A stretch of DNA of 64,000 bases from Vicia villosa (GCF_029867415.1 NC_081183.1:37034655-37098654); one strand, 5' to 3'; positions 48,431 through 61,079 are shown, counted from the first letter of the stretch. Notes: a model not told the origin generated them from the letters alone. Numbers and translations are program-made.

Positions 48431-48849
48431 TATGTTAAACGATGCTAACCCTTTCATAATGTCATAACAAACTTGTCATAAAAAAGAATTACGACGCCAC
48501 GACTTGAGAAACCCCAGTGAGATTATTTTACAACAATTTATACGATAAGACCATCTAAACAATACCTGGAAAACATAAAGTTCGGGTACATAAGACCAAT
48601 ATAACATAATATCACCCAAAATCATAGATTGATGCCTGTAATAAATATCTCAAACCGATATTTTGGAAAAATCAAATATGAAGAATAAAGCCACAACATA
48701 AGATTGACTGCAACATTTCAACAAACACATAGTGTGTACCAATCAAAAGCCAGTTTGATAAATAAGTTGATAATGAATTGCAGATAGATTACTGAATCAA
48801 CGAAAGAGCTAAGCCTTGTAGCTATCAACAAAGAGCTAAGCCTTACCAG

Positions 48850-49107
48850 CTAAGCCTTGCTTCATCATCCATCTTTGATTCCGGCATCGGATTTTGGAGT
48901 ATTTCCTTCATTTTGCTGCAAAGATGAAGATTTGCTTATTAGTGAGAGAATCAGAGAATCATTGCACAAATTAGTATAAGAGAATCTCAAAAGTGAAACT
49001 CGAAAAACAAAACTTATCGAGTTGTTCGATTTAAAGTTCATAGTGGATCCAAATGGTGTGATGGCAAGTTTCAGATTCCGACACGGTGGCGCTTGCGACA
49101 GAGGCAT
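48850..49107 (-). pseudogene. Possible gene relic: putative first exons, unidentified
   Basis: A minus-strand ATG at 49107 opens MPLSQAPPCRNLKLAITPFG, then ..STMNFKSNN. A GATAAGTTTT donor-like site and a TTTGCAG acceptor (48918-48924) then bracket an AT-rich intron-like stretch, followed by CAAAATGAAGGAAATACTCC. The layout looks like the 5' end of a real gene, and with the segment at 48241 it could be one broken minus-strand gene. The product is unknown. Confidence 0.3.
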
Positions 49108-50434
49108 TATGGTGGGGGTGACCAGAGTTATTTTGGATGAAGATGAGATGTTATGGGTTTGAAATGGAGTGGAAAGAGCTTTTATGCATCACAGGAAACA
49201 AATATAAACCTGAAAAGTTGGAATAATGGTTGCATATGGGAAGTTGTGTGCTTTTTATTTTCAAAGTGACTTTTCAAAGTGGCTTTTCAGGTTTCAAGTT
49301 TATATGCATCCATGTACGTGAATCAATATATGAGTAATTGATATTGGGCCCACTTAATTAGTGAAAGGTAAATAATAGATTAGTGAAATTAAAATAAATA
49401 TAAAATACCAAGAAAAAATAAGAGTGTGACACATCACCCGTAATAAATGCCAAAACAATGATATTGAGTTATTTTGCAAAAAGTCATTTTTACTCATGGA
49501 ATAAGAAAAATTTTAGGTGTTTAATCAAAGGACTTATCATGTAAATTTCAGGTACTTTACTTTTTATATATTAATTAATAATAGATGTGATTCCAAGTTT
49601 AATAGCAGTCATATGTAATGCAATAAAATCATTCTCGACTTACCTCTTTGATGGATCAACACAAACACTATACCAATAATTTTATTGACAATTTCATCAA
49701 TATGAATAGAGGTTTCACAAGAGGAAAAATCAAACTCTGAAAAATATAAACTTTAACATTCAATTATTTTAGAAAGAATAAAGGTCTGCTTGTTTTGGCT
49801 TTTTAAAAAAATGATTTTATAGTGTTACATATTTTTGTATAAAATAATTTATAAAGAAATTTTTCATAAAAGTTTTAAATGAAAATTTGATTTGAATAAT
49901 TATTCTTAAAATGTTATTTTAGGTATTTCATCATTTTATTGAAACTTTGTTTGGATATCAAAATTTCACATAATTTTGAAGCTATTTCAAATAACATAAA
50001 AATCATTTTTGAGATATAACATTTTGATAAAAAGGATATTTAGACTATATTATGATCTTCAATAATGTATGTTTATGTTATAGGATATTAAAATTAGTTT
50101 TTCAATTTAGAAAAAACGAATATAAATTTTTTTAATATTTTGAAAAACATTTTTATAAAATTTAGGCAAAATACCCTTTTTCGTCCCTTAACTTTACCTC
50201 GGGGTCTATTTTGGTCCCTTAATTTTTAAAATATTTAAATAGACCCCTTATCTATTAAAAAGGTGGCATGTTAGTCCTTTCCGTCTATTTGATGGAAACA
50301 TACGTTTAATAGTGTATGTGTGGCGTCTGACGTGTATATGTTTTGCACGCGTGGCAAATTACGTGGCATATATGTTATTACCAGAAAATTCTAAAAAAAC
50401 TTTCAAAATTTTTGCTCACACCTTGGTTATTAGA
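49108..50434. other. AT-rich intergenic DNA with one MITE-like arm
   Basis: At 50164-50310 TTTAGGCAAAATACCCTTTT, TCGTCCCTTAACTTTACCTC and TTTTGGTCCCTTAA resemble one arm of a 'TCCCT'-type MITE; the opposite arm is not found. Otherwise nothing is recognised. Confidence 0.5.
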
Positions 50435-50836
50435 GGGATTTGTTGATGTGCATAAGGTATATCCTTATGCACGGTGCATAAATACTCAAATATTGTTTAT
50501 ATTACTCAAAGTATTATATTTATTACTTAGAATAATATACAGATTACTCAAAATAGTATAAATATTACTCAGAACAATGAATATATTAATCAAAATAGTT
50601 AAAATTTGATATTACTCAGAATGGTGTAAATATTACTCAGAATAGTGTACTCATTACTCACAATTAATAATTACTCAGAATTAATATATTTGTACAAATA
50701 ATGCATATATTATTCATGGTTTATGATATTGTTACTCGTTTCTAACTAAAATGTTACTCGGAACAATTTAAATATTACTCGTATGAGACTTATGCACTGT
50801 GCATAAGGATATACCTTATGCACATCAACCTGACCC
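50435..50836. mobile_element. 402-bp Mutator-type MITE with self-complementary termini and 9-bp target duplication
   Basis: The left end GGGATTTGTTGATGTGCATA and right end (inverted) GGGTCAGGTTGATGTGCATA match. Each arm contains GTGCATAAGG..CCTTATGCAC, itself a palindrome, and the mirrored GTGCATAA. GTTATTAGA flanks both ends exactly (50426-50434, 50837-50845). The interior is a series of TATTACTCA(G/A)AA motifs in one orientation. There is no coding capacity. Confidence 0.88.
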
Positions 50837-50852
50837 GTTATTAGATACTAAG

Positions 50853-51040
50853 CTACTATACCACTTTGCCATGTTGATTTTTGTTCATTTTCTTTCCTTC
50901 TGAAGTTATTTATTTAACTACTGCAATCATTTAATACTAATAATACTAATAATTATAATAATACTAATACTAATAATAATAATACTGCAGCTATTTATTA
51001 TTATTTCAAAATTCTAATAATAAGAATAATAGTAATAATA

Positions 51041-51106
<66 letters not shown>

Positions 51107-51209
51107 TAATACTAGTAATAATACTAATAATACTAGTAATAATATTGATAATAGCAATAATACTAATAATGTTAGTAATACTAGTAATAATACCGATAAT
51201 AATACTTAC

Positions 51210-51248
<39 letters not shown>

Positions 51249-51303
51249 TATAATAATAATAATTATTATTATTATTACTATTATGCTTATTATTACTATT
51301 ATA

Positions 51304-51351
<48 letters not shown>

Positions 51352-51629
51352 ATTATTACTATTATTACAATTATTATTATTATTACTACTATTATTATTA
51401 CTATTATTAGTATTATTTTTATTATTATCATTACCAGTATTAGTATTAGTATTATTATTATTATTGGTGTTATTAGAATTTTTAAATAATAATAATAAGT
51501 AGTTGCAGAATTATTACTTGTTACTAGTATTATTAGTATTAAATGGCTGCAGTAGTTAAATAAATAGTTTCAAAAGGAAATAAAATTAACAAAAATGAAA
51601 ATGGCCTAATGGTATACCAATTGAGCAAA
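50853..51629. mobile_element. Foldback element with an expanded AAT/ATT core
   Basis: Arms of about 90 bp, CTATACCACTTTGCCATGTT ... TTATTTATTTAACTACTGCA (50853-50935) and its inverted, diverged copy (51540-51629), enclose AAT repeats (left) and ATT repeats (right). The whole unit is thus a giant palindrome. Ile-repeat open frames here are artefacts. Its left border was later hit by the MITE at 50435-50836. Confidence 0.7.
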
Positions 51630-51739
51630 TTTTTCATTTTTTTCTTACTTGGATCTCATACCAACTAAAAAGTAATATTTGAATATTTGCTTTTATTTAT
51701 AACAATTTTAGAAAAATTAATTAATGGAAAAGTCTGTGA

Positions 51740-53640
51740 ACTTTGGTTAATGGAAGTGCTAGAGAGGATTTTATTGTAGGGAGAGGTCTTAGGCTGGGAG
51801 ACTCGTTTGTCCCCTTTCCTTTTTGTCATTTCTATGGAGGGTTTATCAGCACTAATGAAAAAGTCTGTGAACTCTGGTGTATTTAGGGGCTTCTAGGTGA
51901 ATGAGAATCTGAGGTTTGAGATGCTTCAATTTGCAAAGGACACTGTAGGGGAGGATCTTGGAGCAAATTATGGAGTGTGATGTTTATGTTGAGGGGTTTT
52001 GAGCTGATCTTCAATTTGTTTATTAATTTTTCAATAGTAAGATTTATGGGATAAATGTGAAGGAAGCTTTCATTCAGGATGCCTCATCTTTTGTGTGTTG
52101 TTGCAGGGACAACTTACCTTTTAAATATTTGGGGGTGCAGGTGAGGGATATCCCTAGAATAGTTAGCATGTGGAATTTCGTGGTGGCCAAGGTGAGAAAA
52201 AGATTGTCAAAATGTAGGGGTATATTTTTTACACAAACAAGAAGGATGATCATGATTATTGCAGTCCTTAATACCATACCTCTATATACATTATCTTTCT
52301 ATAAGGTCCTTGTTAAAGTGTTGAAGGAATTATATAAAATTTGGAGCAATTTCTTATGGAATGGATCGGGAAGTAGGAAAACTATTCACTGGGTGAGTTG
52401 GAAGAAGGTTTGTCAATCAAAATAAGAGGGTGGGCTGGGTATGAAAATTTTGGAGATCTTCAATAGAGCACTCCTACTCAAATGGAAGTGGAGGGTTTTA
52501 CTGGATAAGAATGCAGTTTAGGCTAGAATTATTAGTTACAGCTATTTAAGTCTGGGTTTGAAGATGTTCTCAATTGATGATAAAAAAAATTAACAAATGT
52601 GAATCTATATGGTGAAGAGATTTGATGAGTGTTGGTTTCAAAGTGGGGGCTACGCGAGGTTAATTTATGTAACTTCATTCAATGCGCTCTAGGAGATGAT
52701 AAATTTTCTTCTTTTTGGAGGAGTTTATGGAATGGTGGTCAATCAGTTAAAGAAGCTTTTCGGTTTATTTGACCTCGTAGTTTGTTAACATGGAAGTGTT
52801 GAACGAAATGGGATCCTGGTGTGAAGATCGCTGGAACTGGAACATTAAGCTGAAAACAGGTGTAACAGATGAACACATTCTTGCATAACTTGATGAAATG
52901 TTGACCAAGTTTGATGGTATAGTTTTAAAGCCTAAGTTTGCAGACAGATTCTTACGAAACATGGAGAAATCATTAATGTGCAGTTTCAGTTCCTGTTATA
53001 AAGTTTTGCTGAAAAGTTGTACATGTAATTCTTTGGAAGGTGATCTTAGAGCAAATCTTAAAATAGCATGGAAAACCAAGGTCCCCATAAAACTTAATGT
53101 TTTGGTCGGAGATTACTTCAAAATAGAATTGTAACCAGGAATCAATTAATCAAGAAAGGATTTCCACTAGGAATTCTTGAAAGGGCCTGTGTGCATTGCT
53201 TAGAGGAGGTTGAGAATCCTCACCATCTTGTTTTAGATTACAAGACTAGAATACTCATTTGGAGAAAATTTGGGTCTTGGATAGGAGTAGATTTAGTTTC
53301 ATATAATTTTGAAGGGAAAGAAATGTTAGGAACAGTTTGTACAATATTGCAAATTGTTTGAAGAATTCTATTTTTGTTGGATCAGAAGGTGTGGTGTGGT
53401 TAGCTACAGTGTGGAGCATTCAATTATCAAGAAATAATATTTTGTGTTCATGGGAGAGTGTACAACGTAGAGGACATTATTTGATCAATCAAAGTTTTAT
53501 CCTTGGTCTGGTTGACTAAATGGAATTCTAGTAACTTTAGTTTTTATGATTGGTTCACCTCTCCGATGGACTATTGTCAGAGAAGGTAATTTGTATATTG
53601 GTGAAGTGTTCTGTCCTTTTATTTTGATGGGTTTCAAGAA
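51740..53640 (+). pseudogene. LINE (L1-type) ORF2, 5'-truncated and decayed
   Basis: The fragment starts within reverse transcriptase: VNGSAREDFIVGRGLRLGDS then VPFPF, matching the RGLRQGDPLSPFLF motif. It continues FKYLGVQVRDIPR (52110-52155), VAKVRKRLSKCRGIFFTQTR, WSNFLWNGSGSRKTIHWVSW and EGGLGMKILEIFNRALLLKW with stops and frameshifts. Around 53160-53270 the zinc-binding RVT-associated region appears (FPLGILERACVHCLEEVENP then HHLVLDYK). The endonuclease and catalytic YADD part are absent. No poly(A) tail is evident. 5' truncation is usual for LINE insertions. Confidence 0.82.
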
Positions 53641-53890
53641 CAGACATTAGCCACAAAATACGACCTATAATTAGAATGACACCACCTCCACTTTTCACTC
53701 TCAAGAGAAGGAGCAAACTCCCTAATTACTAACATACGATCAATGATAAGAACTTCCTCGTGATTAAAGAGGAAGTTTCTTCTCCATTTAAGCTCCCAAC
53801 CCCAAACCTCCCCTTCCCACCTTCCTACCTCTCATATTGACTGATGGAACTGATCGAAAATGGAAAAGAACCTCGAAAATCTAGATCCAA
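53641..53890 (-). pseudogene. Second LINE ORF2 scrap, opposite strand
   Basis: The minus strand reads SRFSRFFSIFDQ, a stop, then EVGRWEGEVWGWELKWRRNF, LFNHEEVLII and LESEKWRWCH. This matches the region before the zinc-binding domain of plant L1 ORF2 (FSRLFSIS..Q...V.DMG.W....W.W.L.WRR.LF.WE). Only about 80 codons are recognisable. Confidence 0.65.
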
Positions 53891-54520
53891 AAGAAGTAGA
53901 TCTAACCCAGGTATCATTCTAGAAAAAAGTGAGGAGGACAAATCCAACATTCAACCTGAGGCCATCCATGAACTAGTTGGAGAGGTCATCAACTTTGGTT
54001 CTAAGGAGGGAAACTCCTTTCCACCATGGCGAGGCCAACCGGAGACACCCAGCTTTCCCTCTATAGATAGAGAATGAAGGAACCACTATGTATATAGCAA
54101 TGAGGATGTCTCGCTAAATGTCAGAGGCTCCCGAGAACAACCTCCACCCCCACTTACTTAAAATAGCCAAATCAACCAACCGAAGATCCCAAGCACCTAG
54201 ATCACCTAGATTATTATGCTTTCTCATATCACCCCACCAGACCCAGGGTATCTAGGAGTCCCTCTTTACCCCTTCCTAGAGGAACATCTGTTGGATCTTC
54301 ACAATCTTCTTCTAAACCTTATCGGAGATCTTAAGATAGGAAAGATAAAAGATGGGGATGGCATTAAGGACAAAATTAAGGAGGATCACTCCCCCAGAAA
54401 CAAATACATATGCTTTCATGAGAGGGCCCTTTTAGATATGAGGTTAACTAGAGGTATCCAACTAGAAGCTTAGCGGGGATTGGCCCCGACCGGAAACCCA
54501 TGGTACTTGAAAGGAAGAGA
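53844..54520 (+). other. Unidentified open segments
   Basis: Two plus-strand frames (53844-54077, basic and acidic, KSRSKRSRSNPG; 54216-54473, GKIKDGDGIKDKIKEDHSPR) show coding-like composition and may be parts of one decayed retroelement gag-like protein. I do not recognise either. The segment is relatively GC-rich. Confidence 0.25.
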
Positions 54521-56575
54521 TTCCTTCCTGCAAATGGAGGAGCTCACAAGCCAAGTCTAAAGGCATGATAATTATTCAACCAAATGAGATAAGAGAGAAC
54601 TCTGCACACTAGAGATAAGAGAGAACTATGTCAAAGGAACCCACACGAACACATGATAAAATTCGCGGATCTACAACTCTATAGAACCTACCACTTAACC
54701 TTTCAACCACCAGGTGAAAAAGTAAAAAGTAAGGGAGAAAGGGGGTCACATTGTTTCAACCCCTTATGGATGCTAACCTCTTGAGTCAGACATATATTAA
54801 CCAAGACAACAAGATTAACTTAGTAAAAATCTCCGTTTGATTATAGAAATCAATCAATTAAAATTTTTATTTGGTTTGTGAGTTCAACATATTAAAAGTT
54901 CTATAATTCTATATAATTTGAAGATTAACCTATTAAAATCCCTTATTTAGTTTGTAGGATTAACCTATTAAAGACAACCTCATTTGAGATTTTATTGATA
55001 GTTTATTCTAAGGTGGCTATTAAAATCTATTCTTTTTTAAAAAAGCATCAAAACTTTGGAGTGGCCATAACCATCCCTTATTCTAAGGTGGCTCTACCGA
55101 CTTAAATACCATTGGTAAGATACTATTGATAATGAACAAGATAATTTCATTAATTTACCAAATAAATTTATTTATATGATAAATAAATTTTACTATAAGA
55201 AAAATTGTTAAGAAGAATTTTATTTTAAATTTTGAATAGATGTTTTTTTTCCATCCGGCCAAACTCTCTACATTGCAAAAAGTATTGATTACTAAAATGT
55301 GTCGACTTATTACACTAATATTGATAGTGAATTTTGGAAATGGATAATCATCATATCACCATATAAAGCAAAAGTGAAAAAAGCCATATTTTTCTTTCCA
55401 TGTTCAAAGGGAATATAAAGCGAAAAGGATATAGAAAACATGCATTTGAGCAAAAAGTGAATGGTAGGAAAAAGAAAAACGAAATAACGAGGGAAGGTTG
55501 TGGGCAAAAAGAAAGAATACTCTAGTTGAGTAAGACAGTTGTGAAGTTCAAGAATGATTAATAATACATAAGAGAAAGAGAAAGGAAAATCTTAGTGGGT
55601 GGTTGTTATAAAAAGGAAAATTCAAAGGAAGAAAAAAGTAGTTTTTTATACTTTAACCCATTTCTTTAACATACGTGTATCTTTGTGAGGGATCTGATAC
55701 AAAATTCAGATTCTGGCTAACTTTTTTATGGAGAATTTCATATGATATAGATCAATAAAAAAATAAATAAATGATGTATTTTTATTTTTGTAGTAAGAAA
55801 TGATTATTTTAGTAATACAAAATAGATAGTAAATATCATATTTAGATAAAATTTACCAAAAAGCTAAGTATGATTGAGACCATCTTGAGGTTATCTTCGT
55901 AAGATAGAATTTTAAACTTATAACTTATAGTGTATCCAATTTAGATATGTTTAATAATAGTCTTTTTATCTCAAATTTATAATTAATTTTTTTAGTTTAT
56001 AGTTTACTATTTTAAATAATATTTTAGTTTATAGTTTTTTTTATCTTTTTATTATTGTAACGGAAGTTAATTTTTATTCTTTATAATTTATTTTAATTTA
56101 AAATAAGATAATTATGTATTAAATATTTTTAATGTTATTTTATATTTATAAAATATTTGAACTGCTAATTTTATCCAACACTAAAATTAACTTATATAAA
56201 TTATAAGCTATCAATAATCTGGTAGAAACTATAAGCTATCAGTTAACTTATCAGTCAACGGTTATTTTTTTTAAACAAATCTTAAATATCTAATAAATCT
56301 ATAATCTATTTTAATAATTATAAATGATTTTATATATTTTTAAATAAAAATGATTTCGAGTGTCCATATAAATAAAGCTAACATTAATCTTAATGGTAAA
56401 GAAAGTTAAGAATATATTGATGTATTAATTTACGTTTAATTTTATTATTTTAGAGAAACAAAACATAACAATGTAAATATGATACTTCATTTAGTACAAA
56501 AATAACAGAAAAAAAAATGGTTTGTAATAGCACTTAGAATAGTTGAGTGGTATTGATGTTTTACTTAGTAAAGTA
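54521..56575. other. AT-rich intergenic DNA, nothing recognised
   Basis: No protein similarity, RNA gene or paired repeat was found. TTAACCTATTAAA phrases recur three or four times at 54840-54980 without clear periodicity. Confidence 0.55.
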
Positions 56576-56859
56576 TTCCCTATGATTTTAAAATAAATGA
56601 CGCATTTGTAAAAAAAATTGTTTTAAAATAAGTGTTTTTTTAGTTTCTAATATAATTTTAATATTTATCTTTTTATTATATTTTCTAATTAATACTTCTA
56701 ATTTACTATTTCTTTCATTTTACATTAATGATAATTTGAATATACCAATAATTATCAAAATTAATTTGGTAAAATTATTATTCTCTCTTTCATTTATTAT
56801 ATTTTTTTTTAATCAGTGTAAAAATGTCAATATAACACTTATTTTAACAAAAGAAGTAG
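56576..56859. mobile_element. Stowaway-like (Tc1/mariner) MITE
   Basis: TTCCCTATGATTTTAAAATAAATG on the left and, inverted, TACTTCTTTTGTTAAAATAAGTG on the right match the CTCCCTCCGTCCCAAAATAAGTG ends of Stowaway elements. TA flanks both sides (56574-56575, 56860-56861). The arms are diverged; 284 bp, no coding capacity. Confidence 0.7.
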
Positions 56860-57209
56860 TATTTATATTATGCTTATAACTGATTGTGTTTTCTTTTGGA
56901 AGATTCAAAGGAAATGATATTATTTATTACTGAATTTTTAATATTGAAGAAAGTATCCACATTATTCTTCTCGTATCTGCTTGTTTTTCAACATACTAAT
57001 GTATGTTATTCATTCGTATTGCAATGATTGAATAAAAAAGTATTCATAGTTTCTACTTCAAGAATAGTATAGTAATGTGAAATTGATTTAATATATGTTA
57101 TTATGTTTATTGATTAAACGAATTTTAATGTGTTTTTTGAAAATATATATAAATATTTTGAACTTATTGTAGATTATAAAAACAACAGTAATAATATAAT
57201 ATTTAGTGC

Positions 57210-57720
57210 AAATCAAAACTGTAGGTATAGGTCCTATACAATAAACAACTATTCCTGGAACTACCTACGGGCTAAGCGTGGGTATAGGTTCGATATAATA
57301 ATCAGCTATTTAACAATCTACTCACGGGCTTACCGTAGGTATAGATTCAATATAAAGTAGAATTATTAACGAACTACCTATGAACTCCACCGTAAGTATA
57401 GGTTCAATATAAAATACTTCCGACAAATATTTTCTATTAGATTCATTGAATAATGAATGATCTGGTATTTTATGTAGATCAGATATATTCATTACTCAAT
57501 AAACTTAAAATGATAATCTTTGCTTATAATTATGACTGGAAGGAGTAGAACTATTAACAAACTTCCTATGGATAAACCGTAGATATAGGTTCAACATAAA
57601 ATCGAATATTAACAAACTACCTACGAACTTCACCGTAGGTATAGATTCATGATAATATTCAACAATTTAACAAATTACATACGGGCAATACCGTAGGTAA
57701 AGTTTCAAAATATTTTATGA
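57210..57720. repeat. Array of palindromic CCTACGG...CCGTAGGTATAG repeats
   Basis: About seven units of 50-60 bp follow the pattern AACAAACTACCTACGG-CTTCACCGTAGGTATAGGTTCAATATAAAAT, at roughly 57215, 57275, 57330, 57370, 57565, 57610 and 57670. Each unit holds CCTACGG and CCGTAGG in inverted orientation. About 120 bp of other DNA interrupts the array at 57430-57545. The format resembles CACTA subterminal repeats with CCTACGG in place of CCTGCGG. TTTCACTACATG at 57734 could be a decayed CACTA terminus. A 76-codon frame at 57130 that reads through the array is an artefact. Confidence 0.75.
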
Positions 57721-58362
57721 CAGACTACAAAATTTCACTACATGTCGAGGTTTATAAAGCACGGACACACTAAGCGATGGTGAAAGTAAGGACAAGGTTT
57801 TGCTACGGAAATTTGACAATTTCTGTCCATTACTAAAAGTCATTTCTTTTGTATAGAGATCATTTCCAAAACAAAACAATTTATTTGCATGTTTTTTCTT
57901 TCCAAAAGGAAAATAAAAGTAGTGTTATGCTCCATAAAATCACTTAGACAATGCAAAAAAATGATAACACTTGGGCGTTATAGTTTTGCTAGAATGATAC
58001 TATTACTATTATACATGAGTTTATTATCGAAAAATATAGCTCTATAATTCTTATGTAATGAGTTCAAATGTTTTTTAAAATGGTTTTAAATTTTACATTA
58101 AAACATAAATTCAAATAATAGAAGTTTCGCTTTTTTCTGAATTTTAAATGTACGAAAATTATCAAAAATATTGCAACATTTTGTTGTTTAGAAGCATAAT
58201 ATATAGTATTAGAATTGGATATTGATCAGGGGATTTTTTTTTTTACTTTCATTCATACAAGTGTGTACATTGACATTTGGCTCTTATGTAGGGGCGTGCA
58301 ATAAAAAATCAGTTAATCTTATCCAAATTAGTATGCAAGCCGTTTCATTCTTTAAAATTCTA
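57721..58362. other. AT-rich intergenic DNA, nothing recognised
   Basis: No gene is supported. The last nine bases (AAAATTCTA) are the target duplication of the following MITE. Confidence 0.5.
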
Positions 58363-58754
58363 GGCTTAATTGTAATTTTGGTCCCTCTATTATTATTTTT
58401 TTAAAGTTTTGGTCCCTCTATTTTAAAATTTTTAATTTTAGTTCCTTTATTTTAGTTTTTTTTTGAGAATCTTGGTCCTCTTGCAAGGAAATTTTTAATG
58501 AAATGGAACTCACATTGATGACATGTTCAACATAAATCTTAAATAAAATTAGTTTTTTTTTGAACATTTCACTATCGAACTGGAACTGACACATCATCAA
58601 TATGACCGTCATTTAATTTAAAATTGTCTTCGAATTTGCAGGGGACCAAAATCCTCAAAAAAACTAAAATATATGGACTAAAATTCCAGATTTTAAAATA
58701 GGGGACCAAGACTAAAAAAAATGATAATAGGGGGACCAAAATTGCAACTAAGCC
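58363..58754. mobile_element. 392-bp Mutator-type MITE with 9-bp target duplication (one mismatch)
   Basis: The termini GGCTTAATTGTAATTTTGGT and, inverted, GGCTTAGTTGCAATTTTGGT extend into arms containing GGTCCCTCTATTATTATTTT and AAAAAATGATAATAGGGGGACC. AAAATTCTA (58354-58362) and AAAATCCTA (58755-58763) flank it. It belongs to the same broad GGCTTAA class as 33109-33413 but has no CCGCAGG core. No coding. Confidence 0.88.
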
Positions 58755-58989
58755 AAAATCCTATTCAAATGTTGAAATATGAAATCAGGTGGCCTATTCA
58801 AATGATTTGATTTGGTTTTAGAACCACGCACAACCCAACTCTTATGTACTTAGCTCAAGTGTATAAAGCTAATTGAATTTTAACAAATTTTAACCAAATA
58901 ACTACTTTGTTTTATGCTCTAACTACTTTCTAAGCTAGTTAAAAGAGAAAAACCAAGGTTAAAAGATACTCATAAGTTTTAATTAATAC

Positions 58990-61075
58990 AAAGACTTATT
59001 ACTAATACTCACCACAAGATTAATGTGGTCAGAAAGCCATAACCTTGAACTTGGATTTCAAATCTTGTAAGGAAACATTGGTAAGAGCTTGGTTAAGATG
59101 TCTCTGAGCTAAAGCTGGCACATGTTGTACTTCAAACTTGTTTGACACAAATATTTTTCGGATAAATGATAGATATCTAGTTCAATATGTTTTGTTCTAA
59201 CATGTAGAATAGGATTATGAGATAGTAGGAAATCACTCAAATTATCACAAAGTAGAGTAGGTGAAAGATATTTGACCCTTAATTAGCTCAGGTAGAAGTG
59301 ATTCAAGCCATAGTAACTCAAAGGTTGTATGAGTTAGTGCTCTATATTTTGCTTCAACACTAGATCTTGTAACTAGTGTCTACTTTTTAGAGCTCTAAGA
59401 CACCAAGTATGGATTAACAAAGATACATGTTCTAGAGGTAGATCTTCTATCCTCTGGATCATTTTCCCAATCTAAAGATAGTCCTTCATGGAGTAACTTT
59501 GAATTGGATTAGCAGGAGACACTAGTAGACCATGGATAAATGTGCCACTCAAACACCTTAAGAGTGTTTTTACCATTCTCCAGTTATTATCTAGAGGGTT
59601 AACCATAAATTAACATGATTTATTGACATAGTAGGCAACACAAAGTCTTGTTAAATTACATATTGTAAGGCTTCAACCATACACCTGTAGAAGAAATAAT
59701 TTTGCATAATATCGGACCCAAACTTTCTAGGTTTACAATGTCATGTCTCACCATAGGAGAATGTACTCCATTTGCATCAACCATGTTTATTTTTAGAAAG
59801 GATATCCCTGGTATATTTTATTTGAGATAGAATAAGATAGAAATTCATTTGATACTTAACCTCAATGCCAAGAAAATATCCTAGTTTTCTAAGTTTCTTC
59901 CGTGTAAATTTATCATGAAGTTTGCAGATTAGGTCATTCATAATAGTATTAGAAGATCTTATTATCAGTATGTCATCAACATAGACAATGACATAGAATG
60001 TAATAATTGATGGTTGTAGATAAACAAAGAGTTGTCACATTTACTAGAGATGAAGTCATAATGAAATAATGCTTGATGAAGCTTCCCACACCAAGCTCTT
60101 GGAGCTTGTTTAAGGCCATATGAAGCTCTATTTAGCTTGCATACTAGAGCATTGTTGCCATGTTCAAAGCCTAGAGGTTTTTGAATATACACTTCCATTT
60201 GAAGTGCTCAAATAATAAAATCATTATTGATATCCTCTTGTTGAACTTCCCACTTGTAAGTTAGTGTCTAAGTTAATATGGCTCAAATTTTTACAGGCTT
60301 CATAACAGGTAAGAAAGTCCCATTGAAATAAAAGTCATATTATTGATGAAAATCTTTTGCAACAGGCATGGCTTTGTATTTGTTAATGTTTCCATTAGAG
60401 TTTTATTTCACTCTAAATACCCATTTACAAACTTTATACTTTATATGTGAAGGAATAATTGTAAGAGTCCTTGTATTCTTGGATATGGACTTTGATAAAC
60501 ATGATATGGTTGGCTTAACAAGTTACTGAAACATATTAGGATAAGGGAATTTGGTTTCATTGAAACTCATATTTTTGGATATATAAATTCTTCCTTTCAC
60601 TGCTTAAACATTTATAGCCTTTATGTTGTAGGGATATGCATGAGAATATACACTCAGAACTTATAAATTAAAGTTTTTTTATATGATTTTAGGTGAGGAA
60701 TACAAGCACAACCAAATATTTTAATGGAATTGTAATCCAGTACACATTTTTAAAGGGCATGAAAAGAGGATGAAAATTTTGGTGGGACAGATGTAGGTAT
60801 CATGTTTATTTTTTTAGGCAACAAGAATTTCAAATTTAATGGAATATTTATTTTTTAGTTATATATTACAAAAACTAAGAACAAATTTAACACCAAATGA
60901 ATTTGCATGACCTAGTTTAGAGTGCCTATGTGTAAAGTTGTTGAAACACGGATTTATTGTAGTTGTGTTATTTATAGTAGATAACACATGGATAGGACTA
61001 TGAAAGAAGTATAATCCACTTGCATATAGGAATACTTCAAGAAACAAAAACTTAGATGCATGATATTTGACAAAT
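58990..61075 (-). pseudogene. Ty1/copia polyprotein, 3' part (integrase, RT, RNase H), decayed
   Basis: Read on the minus strand from high to low coordinates: a GAG-pre-integrase piece (HRHSKLGHANSFGVKF, about 60890-60945), then GRIYISKNMSFNETKFPYPN (60540-60600). Next is RT: CKWVFRVK, MPVAKDFHQYDFYFNGTFLP (with a stop), YKWEVQQEDINNDF, then VYIQKPLGFEHGN and LNRASYGLKQAPRAW (60070-60195). The catalytic motif region shows only LSMLMTY near 59965. RNase H has TLVTRSSVEAKYRALTHTTF (about 59300-59380). Stops and frameshifts occur throughout. It is the downstream half of the element whose gag lies at 62997-63845. Confidence 0.82.
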
Positions 61076-61079
61076 AAAT

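Noticed and set aside
51006..51489. Long Ile- and Leu-rich open frames
   Set aside because: They arise from AAT/ATT repeats in the foldback element.
57130..57360. Tyr/Arg-rich frame of 76 codons
   Set aside because: It reads through the CCTACGG repeat array; residue composition follows the repeat.
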